Source: Takakia lepidozioides (taxonomy: Eukaryota; Streptophyta; Takakiopsida; Takakiales; Takakiaceae). Taken from it: a stretch of 64,000 bases of DNA. Position numbers and translations under genes: made by a program. Shown one piece after another: positions 55,640 through 64,000 of this stretch. Under the pieces are notes generated by a model. It searched no databases. It was not told where the DNA came from and saw only the letters and a list, made by a program, of their open reading frames with translations. The stretch lies in the NCBI GenBank assembly GCA_030704615.1, contig CM060731.1, positions 56,214,756-56,278,755 on the forward strand. Reading direction: 5' to 3'. How positions within the stretch are numbered: position 1 is the first letter of the stretch; each line of letters begins with the position of its first letter.

Positions 55640-56285
55640 AATGAGTCCGCCTATATTGGCGGTCGCATATAATTTATTATTTTTAATAAAAGTGACCGCC
55701 CATATTGGCGGTCGCCCGTAATTCATTTATTTTTAAATGAAACGACCGCCGAAATTGGCGGTCGCCCGTAATTTATTTATTTTTAAATGAAGGGACCTCC
55801 CACATTGGCGGTCGCCCGTAATTTATTTATTTTTAAAATTGGCAGTCGCCCGTAATTTATTTATTTTTAAATGAAGCGACCGCCCATATTGGCGGTCGCC
55901 CGTAAGTTATGTATTTTTAAATGAAACGACCGCCCATATTGGCGGTCGCCCGTAATTTATTTATTTATAAATGAAAGGACTGCCGAAATTGGCGGTTGCC
56001 CGTAATTTATTTATTTATAAATGAAGCGATCGCTCATATTGGCGGTCGCCCGTAATTTATTTATTTTTAAATGAAGCGACCTCCCATATTGGCGGTCGCC
56101 CGTAATTTATTTAATTTTAAATGAAGCGACCACCCAAATTGGCGGTCGCCCGTAATTTATTTATTTTAAAATGAAGCGACCGCCCATATTGGCGGTCGCC
56201 CGTAATTTATTTATTTTAAAATGAAGCGACCGCCCATATTGGCGGTCGCTTGTATTTTATTACATTTTAAAATAAGCGGTCGAGT
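55640..56285. repeat. Left palindrome array, about 13 units of 50 bp
   Basis: The unit is GCGACCGCC-CATATT-GGCGGTCGC followed by CCGTAATTTATTTATTTTTA and AATGAA. The period is about 50 bp. Some units carry base changes in one arm (GGCAGTCGC, CGACCTCCC), and the first and last are degenerate. The GC-rich palindromes and AT-rich linkers alternate strictly. Confidence 0.92.
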
Positions 56286-56404
56286 GTTTTTTTTTTCTTA
56301 GAAATCCAGGGACCCGCTGTGTGGCGTTTTGTTTTTTATTTTTAATCATGAAGCGGCGCCTCGGCCAGCCACGGGTCAGGAAAAACGAAACAAATGGGAT
56401 GGGG

Positions 56405-56490
56405 GGAGGTGGTTTTGAACCCTTGACCTCTCCCATGTGGGTGCGCGTGGCGAGGTGCGACTGGCTAGTCGCGCCTTTTCAAGCATAATG
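56405..56490 (-). other. tRNA-like head (pol III box-like sequence)
   Basis: The minus strand reads GACTAGCCAGTCGC and, about 40 bases later, GGTCAAGGGTTCAAAACC, similar to pol III A and B boxes. This may be a SINE head fused to the element or a chance likeness. Confidence 0.3.
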
Positions 56491-56697
56491 CCTACGAAGA
56501 TACCATCCACACGCATTCATTGCTATTTTTCTGAGGTTTTGGACCCTATAGTGGGCAAAGGTTTATACAATGTCGGGGGTTGTGAGTTCAAGTTTTGGGG
56601 CGGGATCCTTTGTTCCAAAATCACCCTGTTGTCTGAATCGTTGCCCCATTTTCTGTCAAGGTTCATCATGTCGTGTATTGTCTCCCCATTCCACCAG

Positions 56698-57258
56698 GGA
56701 GCGGAAGCAGAGTTCCAGGAATGCGATTGCTTGCTTCGTTTCCGGAAAGTGCGCAGTAAACTTGCATGGGCACTGGTGTGCATCATGGATGCTGTCCACA
56801 AGAACGGTGTCTTGTATAACGATTTGTCCCCCGACAATATCTTGTTACATTTTCCAGATGACACCGAGGGGATCAAGATTGGGGTGTGTGATTGGGGCTT
56901 AGCCACCCCATTGGGCATACGCAAAGTCTCGCCGTACCAGTTTGAAAATCAAGACAAGCTAGATCAGGAACTCGCGAAAAGATGGTGGGTGGAAAAATAT
57001 ATTGCATCGGTTTTCAATGCGAATGTCACGCCCTCCCCCCCCCCCCTCCAGGACATGACGTCGGAGGCCTTTGCCGTTGGGAAGATAGCGGTACGAATAA
57101 ATGACCGCGTTCATTATGATCAAAGTATATTCCATGATCAATTTACGGGAGGTTGTTGGCATTCAATGCTACAAAGGTTGTACGACAACAACAAGAATGA
57201 GATAGTCACATTAGCCCATGTAGTACTTCGGTTCATGGGCAACATTCAATTGGCCTGA
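56698..57258 (+). CDS. Protein-kinase-like C-lobe, element cargo
   Basis: The frame is open from 56437, but the kinase similarity begins after a CAG acceptor at 56697, so this is probably a 3' exon (186 codons). It contains LLRFRKVRSKLAWALVCIMD and VHKNGVLYNDLSPDNILLHF: the catalytic loop, YND for HRD, Ser in place of Lys, Asn kept. IKIGVCDWGLATPLG has DWG for DFG, with Asp kept. KRWWVEKYIAS lies in the activation-segment position. The N-lobe with its glycine loop and lysine is not seen upstream; the preceding region is AT/GC repeat and intron-like. The end is VVLRFMGNIQLA. The three catalytic D/N/D residues survive, so activity is possible if an N-lobe exon exists. A C11 run at 57037-57047 lies in the coding part. 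Confidence 0.6.
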   Translation, partial: GAEAEFQECDCLLRFRKVRSKLAWALVCIMDAVHKNGVLYNDLSPDNILLHFPDDTEGIKIGVCDWGLATPLGIRKVSPYQFENQDKLDQELAKRWWVEKYIASVFNANVTPSPPPLQDMTSEAFAVGKIAVRINDRVHYDQSIFHDQFTGGCWHSMLQRLYDNNKNEIVTLAHVVLRFMGNIQLA

Positions 57259-57484
57259 GCCGAAAGACGTATATAGGACGGAGTAGACCATAGTCTCGTA
57301 GATATGACATTTCTAGCGGTATAATGGTTCTTTTATGAAGACATAACTCAATTTTGATCGTGCATATAATAAATAAAGTCCCATTGTAAATACTACATTG
57401 CATATGCTCGACCCTGGCACCTATCATCGCAACATAAATGGTTTGTGTACTGGCTCACTGTTTATATTTGTAATGTTCCAAGGT

Positions 57485-57785
57485 TTTGGATAGGGTTATG
57501 AGAAAACGATATATTAGTTCCGTAGGAGATAGACAACAAACGTCTCCTCTCATTCAATTGTGCGACACTACCATGAGAGGCATGGATCGGAAAGTAATAG
57601 GTGCACATGCGACCTCTGAACGTTTGATACTAGGTCTCTACTTAAACGTGCGGAGGTCGCATGTACACCTATTATTTTTTTATCCATGCCACTCATGGTA
57701 GTATCGCACAGTTGAATGAGATATGGAATGTTTGTTGTCCAACTCCTATGAATCCAATATATCATTTTCTCAGTACCCTGTCAGA
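57485..57785. repeat. Long imperfect foldback, arms about 130 bases
   Basis: The left arm (57485-57625) and right arm (57640-57785) are complementary with scattered mismatches. Examples are AGACAACAAACG against its partner GACAACAAACATT, and CGACACTACCATGAGAGGCA against CGATACTACCATGAGTGGCA. An RNA would form a stem of about 130 bp with a loop of about 15 bases. Confidence 0.8.
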
Positions 57786-58450
57786 AACATTGAAACATTC
57801 GCAGTTACAAACAGTGCCACAATACACGGCCGGTTTTGTTGAAATGACATTTGTGAGGTTCGAGCGTATACAATTTATTATTTACAACGGAATTTTATTT
57901 ACTCGGGGGACCGGTACTGCTGTTGGAGCGCAACTGATGGTGCGAGTTCTCTATTGATTGGAGCTGTCATAACCAATGTCAACAATCATATTTACGGTAA
58001 GGTGTTTCATGCTATTGTTGTTCCTCTAGCTGAATTCTGTAGTACTCTTTTTTCTATTCCCATGCCAACGTCCTCTGAGACTGTCATGTTCAAACGGACG
58101 TATTAGCCACCCCGGCCAGCTTGCAGGCTGTAGCTATGGCCAACCATATATTGAATGAATTGGAGATTTTGTGCGAAGTTCCTGGTTTCATGTCCGTGGT
58201 GGCTGATACGGAATTCGGAATATGGCAGTCGCAGTGGACCTGATGTTGTTGGCATGAGAGGAGCAAAACGATTCCTAAATAATTCTGCTACATGAACATC
58301 GGCAGTATGAAACACCTTGCAGTACATATGATTCTTGATATTGTTTGCACGGATTATTTGTGTTTGTGCTTTCAAGTGGCGAACATTTCCGTCATGGTGC
58401 GGAAGACGTGCATTGGCCACATTAACCGGTTGATGTGATACCATTTCACA
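57786..58450. repeat. Inverted duplication of a coding-like segment
   Basis: Plus-strand 57975-58110 encodes NNHIYGKVFHAIVVPLAEFC and MPTSSETV. Minus-strand 58350-58103 encodes NNIKNHMYCKVFHTADVHVA, ELFRNRFAPLMPTTSGPL and QNLQFIQYMVGHSYSLQAG. The two are diverged copies of the same unknown protein piece facing each other. The longer minus frame is 58444-58103 (113 codons). I do not recognise the family. Confidence 0.65.
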
Positions 58451-58644
58451 AATGTATCACATGAACCGTTCCATGTGGCCTGCGGGAGTCTTCGATGGGT
58501 ACAAGATCAATGTGGCATACGAGATCTGCTTCCACCAACAAACATGTGATCATTTCAGAAGCGCTAGAACTTTGAAGCGACGATAGGCAAGGTTCTTCAT
58601 CCAGATGTTCAACATGCTGAGGTCTTCTGTAATGTCTCTTGCTT

Positions 58645-58900
58645 CGTAATGAGGTGCTTCTTCAACTCTTATTTTTCCAATGCTAATATCTTCCATCTGG
58701 AACATATCCACACATGCGTATATAACTTAAAAAAACAAATGACCATCAAAACTGGAAGCTGGCGATGAGGCTTATAAAATTGAGATGGTCATTTGTTTTT
58801 TAAGGATTTCTGCACACATATGTGGATTTGTTCCAGGTGGAGAATATTAACATATTGGATAAAGTGGACATGGAGAAGCACCGCATTACGAGGTAGGATA
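58645..58900. repeat. Foldback, arms about 105 bases
   Basis: TCGTAATGAGGTGCTTCTTC, ATATCTTCCATCTGGAACA, TATCCACACATGCGTAT and AACAAATGACCATC on the left are met in reverse order as their complements (GATGGTCATTTGTTTTTTAA ... ACACATATGTGGAT ... GAAGCACCGCATTACGAGG) on the right. Confidence 0.75.
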
Positions 58901-58919
58901 CACTACAAAAAAAGCTTCA

Positions 58920-60335
58920 AAGGGCATATCATGTAACAGGTCCTAATATAATCGAAGACAAAACCTTATTCATTCAAAGGGCGATTGAATGGTTGCCCAT
59001 CCAAATGATTTTTGTTTGCTTTCAATCTTTGCCACTATGATCAACATACCATGTATCAGGTCCCGGACTAATATCAGATCAATCGAAATTCATTCGATGG
59101 CTCAACGGATAGTTGGCCATCGAAATGATTTTGGTTCACTTTGAGACTTGGCCACTATGTTCAATGTGCCATGTAAGAAGCCCAGAGTAATATGAGATCA
59201 ATCGAAATTCGTTCAATGGGCCAACGGATGGTTGCCCATCCAAATGATTTTTGTTCGCTTTGAAACTTGGCGAGTGTGTTCAATGTACCCTCTGATACGT
59301 CCCAGTGTAATACGAGATCAATCAAAAATCGTTCAATTGTCCAATGAGGCGTTCACTTGTCATCTGGTTTTTGTTCAATGCGAAAAAAAAATCTTGCAAT
59401 GCGTGCACGGCTATTGCACCCATTGAACGGATGTGGTTGAAGCCCCCTCATTTGCCCGCATGTGCTTGAACATGTATGCGACACATGTGCGGAGACACAA
59501 CAGACGAATAAATCATTTGCCTCCCTATCGACGCGCTCCCCCCTCAAGCCATTCCACAATTTAATTGAATTTAAATTTATTTTAAGCCAATAAATAGGTT
59601 TGCATTGCCTTTCAATGGGGGTTTCTGGCACGTATCGATTTTGTTTTTGGCTCAATTTTGTTCTACGGCTTCCAGCATCCCACGGCTACTCCCCCGCCAA
59701 AATTTGGACCAATCAAAAATGCCCCAAAAAAAAAGTATTATCTTCATTCTTTATTGCAAAACTCTCTATGAAAGAGTGCATGAAGTAAAACACAAATCAA
59801 GTTTGGAGTGCAAAACCTGTGCTTTTGGGTCCAAATGAATTTTGATCGCTCCCAAATTTGGCACGCACGTTGCATATGGCTACGTTACACACCCCATTCA
59901 AAAACGGAATGAAAAAAAAATCGTGAGCACGCGAAACACAGTCCAACAGGTCCCAAAGCAATAACAGCTCCAACAGAATACATTCAACGGGTGAACAGAT
60001 GGTTGCCCATTCAAATCAGTTTTGTTAGCTTCCAAACTTTGCCAGCGCGTTCTAGACAACCTTTCACAGGTCCTGGACTAATATCAGATCAATCGAAATT
60101 CATTCGATGGCTCAACGGATAGTTGGCCATCGAAATGATTTTGGTTCGCTTTGAGACTTGGCCACTATGTTCAATGTGCCATGTAAGAGGCCCCAGAGTA
60201 ATATGAGATCAATCGAAATTCGTTCAATGGGCCAACGGATGGTTGCCCATCCAAATGTTTTTCGTTCGCTTTGAAACTTGGCTAGTGTGTTCAATGTACC
60301 CTTTGATACGTCCCAGTGTAATATGAGATCAATCG
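58920..60335. repeat. Non-coding tandem repeats with a 1010-bp duplication
   Basis: A unit of about 120 bp (GAGATCAATCGAAATTCGTT, CAACGGATGGTTGCCCATC, TTCGCTTTGAAACTTGGC, GTTCAATGTACC) recurs near 58960, 59075, 59195, 59315, 59985, 60085 and 60205. In addition 59058-59323 and 60068-60333 match almost base for base with an offset of 1010, so a two-unit block was copied. There is no coding frame. Confidence 0.8.
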
Positions 60336-60877
60336 AAATTATTTTGTGCTTTGAGAACTTTGTGGGTATGTTCGTAGAAATATCATAGATTTTGCGAAAT
60401 GATTATGAAATACGCAGGGACCACGCGAAATTTGTTTGGAAGAGGACCATTCATAACTCGTTATAACTTATTTGTTAACATCAATTTTCCTTGTTCTCCA
60501 GTTTTCGGAGTTCATTGCAAATACCCATATACACGTCATAACCAAATATGACACCATTATAAATTTGTTTACAGGGTGAACTACTTCTTCCCCATCATAC
60601 GAGTGTAAATGTGAAGAAAACGCTGCTCATGCAATTGAAATTGGCAGGTGCCGCACATGTGCATTGTGTATTAACAAAATTGGTGATATACAAACTTGGC
60701 GGAATGCCATCACTGTGTTTTCCAACAATATTCAAGGTACAATAAAAATGCATATTGTATATGTACTATGCTGCGAGTCATTCAAAGCCTAGTCGTCACT
60801 GTCCGAGGATGTGGAATTTGATGTTGTGGCCTGATTTGCACTGCCAATTGCCAGAGCTTGCGACCGTGATCTCGTGG
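60336..60877. other. No recognisable gene
   Basis: AT-rich sequence between the repeat block and the minus-strand gene. It probably includes that gene's 3' region. Confidence 0.35.
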
Positions 60878-63120
60878 TCAATGAGGGGCCCAATGGCATG
60901 TGATCAATTCTGGCCTGCATCCGCCTACTACTCGCGGCGAAAGTTGATTTTTTTCTTCACTCTCACGACGTGGCGGAGGTGGATCGAGAACAAGTGCTCG
61001 GGGTGCATGCAAATCGGCAACGAGGCCGTCCACATCCGGCAATTTAGCCCCCGAAACACGATGATAACGGTCTGTCCATAATCGCCTCAATTTCTCTACA
61101 ACTGCCTTGATGGTACTTTTGAAACTTTCCAACTGCCTCTCGTGGGCCCTGTCCCTAATCATTGTGTCGTTTCGACGATAAGCCGCCTCGTACGCATCAT
61201 TCATTCGGCGTTGACATACTATAGCATCTTCCAGTTCGGACAGCAATAAATGTCTCCCAATCGGTTGTCGGTCATACAATTCGTTCTCCTCCAGCACCCA
61301 TGGAACCTGTGGGAGCCGGATAAACCTGGACCTTCTTTGACTCCAATGCCCTCCCAGATTGTGGCAAAACTGCTCTCTCTCCCACTAATCTCGAATACCT
61401 CCCGCATGTATGGTTATCTCCCAATCAGATGTGACCCATAATTACTGGGGATCTTTGATGTATGTCGGGTTTCCGGCATGTATGTCATGCATCTCTCTGT
61501 CTGCATCCCATACCAAGTTCTTGCCCCAATGCACACAATTCAGAAATGTGTATGGTAGCCCATCCAATGGGAGGTTGTGTCGATTGTATTCAAAACCTAT
61601 GGGCATCCGATCCTCCAAGCCCACCAGCTCATAGAAACGGCGATGGATTGGTGTACGACATTCTGGGCAAGCGCTCGTCCGCAAGGCTTGCGGGATAAGA
61701 CATGTGAGATGGAACATATGTCCATATGATCCAAGCACATGACATCCCTCTGGACCGTATGGATTCCTACACATCGAACAAACTGTGTTATCTGATATCC
61801 ATGACGACAAAACGCCTCGTGGTATCTCCTCTCTCTGGGCTGGTTTGATGTGGCTAGTCATCCTTCTTGTGGTGTCCGACTCTTCCTCTATCTCTAATTC
61901 CCAATTTATGCTTCTGTTCGACCCTAAAATTTTGTGCTCACATCGATCGAACATAGAATCCATATCTGCCCAATTGGTATACCCGGCGAACACGCTTGAT
62001 GCGATGCAGAGATCGTTATACCTTTGCATGTTGGCATAAATGTTATCTATGCTACGGTTCGACATGCGTGCGACACGTTGCAAGCCTGACAGTGCCCGCT
62101 CTACCCGTGCTTCTCTGGAGGCCAAATGGGTCGCCCATTGTACCCAATTCTCCCAATCGCCATTCAATGGGACCCAAACCTGAATCTCTAGCGTTTTGGA
62201 CAAGCGTCATGCAGTTGCCATGGCAATGTCCCGCTCCTTTGTAACGCGGTTGACATCTAATATTGGGTTCATCTCCGATTGAATGACGACCCTCGAGCAT
62301 TCCCCGGTTTTCAGTACTGGTTATTTTCCTTTCCTCCTTCTCTCATCCGCAATTCGTTGTTCCTCAACCATGGTTTCATCGGCCACAGGGTCAAGGACGT
62401 CCGTAACTTCCTGAATGTTGAGGTCAATACTGCGATTGGGCATCGCAAACTTCGCGTCCATATCCACGACGTTTGTTCGATCCTCATTGTGGACAACAGT
62501 GCCTTCATTGTTTGGAGGCATGTATTGCAATGTAGCTTCCAACTCGGCTATGCGCAGTGTTTGCCAGTCTAGTCGGTCCTGCAGGGTCCTGATTCGCTGG
62601 TTTCTTTCCGCCAGTTGTTCCTCTGACATTGTATTCCGAACGTGTCCGGGATGTACTCCAAATCGTATAGCAACCTTGCGTTCCTCCTACTAGCAGTTTG
62701 CCAATTCACTGGACGCAAAAGTATGACCTCCACTTACAACATGGCTGCCAAGGTATACGGGATTTGACCCTTTAAGAGAGGTTGATCCCACAATGTGCAA
62801 TGCACCTCATTCGCCCTATGCTGGAAATGCAAGTTCGTGCAAGATCTGGACTCTACGTAATTGTTTCGGGTTTGCACGTCAAGCCTATCCAAAGGCCACA
62901 ATCGATTGATGTGGTACCATTTCACGAATTTTTTGCATCTCGCCATCGGCCACCGGAACTCTTCCGGAACATCCTCCCAGCCCTCTTCTGCTAGTATGTT
63001 AGGGTCACCAAATACTTCCCAATTCAAGTCTTGCCTTGACCCTTTAATTTTCTTAGGGGGCGGTCCATGTTCATTGGGGTCATCTCTTCCATGACGGTCA
63101 TCGTCCTGGCCCTCTGCCAT
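60878..63120 (-). CDS. RING-like, coiled-coil multi-exon gene, element cargo
   Basis: Minus-strand blocks that probably form one gene. Exon 63120-62737: MAEGQDDDRHGRDD, an NLS-like PPKKIKGSRQ, and EEFRWPMARCKKFVKWYHIN, ending at a GTAAGT donor. Block 62629-62321: coiled coil (EEQLAERNQRIRTLQDRLDW). Block 62203-61442: QVWVPLNGDWENWVQWATHL, then CSMCRNPYGPEGCHVLGS, GHMFHLTC and SACPEC, a RING-H2-like CX2C...HX2HX2C...CX2C layout, then FLNCVHWGKNLVWDADREMH. Block 61380-60878: NELYDRQPIGRHLLLSELED and a helical ESFKSTIKAVVEKLRRLW. RING proteins are usually E3 ubiquitin ligases. The third ligand position (Cys two residues before the first His in typical RING-H2) is Tyr here, although a Cys lies eight residues before that His. 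Exon joins are not all resolved. Confidence 0.55.
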
Positions 63121-63484
63121 TCTACAACAATCGGAGCAACACTAAACGAGGTTTTCTAAAAAGATGTAACTCTAAACCCTTTCCCCGTTAAGTAGGTTTG
63201 AGTAAGTGTCAAAATACTTCCTAAAAGCTAATTTGAAGAATAAAATGATCCTGGAAGCCAGATGAGGGCCTATAGGAGCACTTTCACAGAAATCTCGGCA
63301 AAAAATACCCCCCACCCAACCAATGGCCTCCTTCGCCACGTGACTACATGTCGCGGAATAATGAAATGCCACGCATACAGAAGTTGTGTGGAGAGGAAGG
63401 GAGGGAGACTAAGCCTCCCTTGGCTTATATCCCCCCCCCCCGCCTTCATTTCTCGGGCCACGTGCAGGGCGAATCTTCTAGAAC

Positions 63485-64000
63485 CGACCGCCAACTTGGC
63501 GGTCGCTCGTTTTTCGGAAAATAAAAAAATAAGCAACCGCCAGAACTGGCGGTCGCTCCATTATCCACGGAAAAAAAAAAAAAAAAAAATGACCGCGAGA
63601 ACAGATGGTCGCTTCATTTTCCGGAAATAAAAAAAATAAACGACTGCCAACATAGGCGGTCGCTTCATTTTTTAAAAATTAAAAAAAATAAGCGACCGCC
63701 AGCAATTGGCGGTCGCTTCATTTTCAAAACATTTAGAATAAATAAGCGACTGCCAACATAGGCAGTCGCTTCATTTTCAAAAACTTAAAAAAAATAAGCG
63801 ACCGCCAACATAGGCGGTCGCTTCATTTTCAAAAACTTTAAAATAAATAAACGACCACAAACATAGGCGGTCACTTCATTTTTAAAAAAATTTAAAAAAT
63901 AAGCGACCGCCAGCATAGGCGGTCGCTTCATTTTTAAAACATTTAAAACATTTAAAATAAGTAAGCGACCGCCAACATAGGCGGTCGCTGCATTTAAAAA
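63485..64000. repeat. Right palindrome array, about 10 units of 53 bp, open at window edge
   Basis: The unit is GCGACCGCC-AACATA-GGCGGTCGC then TTCATTTT and an A-rich linker. It is the inverted counterpart of the left array at 55640-56285, with different AT linkers and loop bases. The array continues beyond base 64000. Confidence 0.92.

Larger units (their letters stand above)
55438..64000. mobile_element. Large element bounded by inverted palindrome arrays, right end outside window
   Basis: The left edge is set by the broken PPR sequence at about 55437. The left array (55640-56285) and right array (63485 to the window end) are built from the same palindrome, GCGACCGCC-N6-GGCGGTCGC. Complemented, the left array shows GGCGGTCGCTTCATTT, which is exactly the junction found in the right array. 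The arrays are therefore inverted terminal blocks. Between them lie a kinase-like gene (plus), a RING-like gene (minus), three long foldbacks and a duplicated non-coding region. No transposase, integrase or reverse transcriptase was recognised, so the transposition mechanism is unknown. The length is at least 8.5 kb. Confidence 0.6.

Overview
The window is a nuclear segment of a land-plant genome. It contains spliced genes with GT/AG introns and TATA-type promoter spacing. It also contains long PLS-class pentatricopeptide-repeat (PPR) genes with the MYAKCG and DYW signatures, an organellar single-stranded-DNA-binding (OSB) remnant, and very many transposon relics. The large, near-identical PPR repeats and the TE-rich layout suggest a seed-free lineage such as a fern, lycophyte or moss, but the sequence alone does not fix the species. 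Only one gene looks fully intact and ordinary: a six-exon NmrA-like NAD(P)-binding Rossmann gene at 7.7-10.5 kb. Two PPR genes (11.3-13.4 and 36.0-38.7 kb) have long open frames, but both have lost their C-terminal E+/DYW parts.

Layout. 0-1 kb: 5' part of a Copia element (Gag, primer site). 1-3.8 kb: nothing recognisable. 3.8-7.1 kb: a tRNA-derived SINE and two non-autonomous Mutator-type elements with terminal inverted repeats and 9-bp target duplications. 7.7-10.5 kb: NmrA-like gene. 11.3-13.6 kb: PPR gene 1. 15.4-18.1 kb: two LINE copies lying head to head. 19.0-22.0 kb: tandemly duplicated DYW pseudogene remnants and a PPR pseudogene split by a 735-bp MITE. 22.6-28.4 kb: a decayed Gypsy element (extra 5' ORF, Gag, protease). 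28.4-29.65 kb: LTR debris. 29.65-32.9 kb: the 5' half of a second LINE type (ORF1 with zinc knuckle, endonuclease). 34.0-34.9 kb: a TTAA-flanked, piggyBac-like MITE. 35-35.9 kb: OSB pseudogene. 36.0-39.3 kb: PPR gene 2 and its dead tail. 40-42.5 kb: a hairpin, minisatellites and an inserted SINE. 42.5-45.5 kb: two LINE fragments.

The most unusual part is 45.5-64 kb. A decayed DDE transposase (45.5-47.5 kb) lies beside a 2.5-kb array of roughly 45 perfect or near-perfect palindromes (48.16-50.66 kb). The array is built as a higher-order repeat with four alternating spacers. It is followed by a decayed gene block with a ParB/sulfiredoxin-like motif and a SEC-C zinc motif, plus an opposite-strand gene rich in nuclear localisation signals. 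Solitary palindrome copies occur inside this block. At 55.44 kb a PPR pseudogene is interrupted by a second large element, which is still open at the window's right edge. Its two arrays of a different palindrome (GCGACCGCC/GGCGGTCGC) face each other in inverted orientation. They enclose a kinase-like gene, a multi-exon RING-like gene on the opposite strand, several long foldbacks and a tandemly duplicated region. I read these as two families of a poorly described class of large DNA elements that carry palindrome arrays and cargo genes. This is an inference from layout. No transposase was recognised in the second element.
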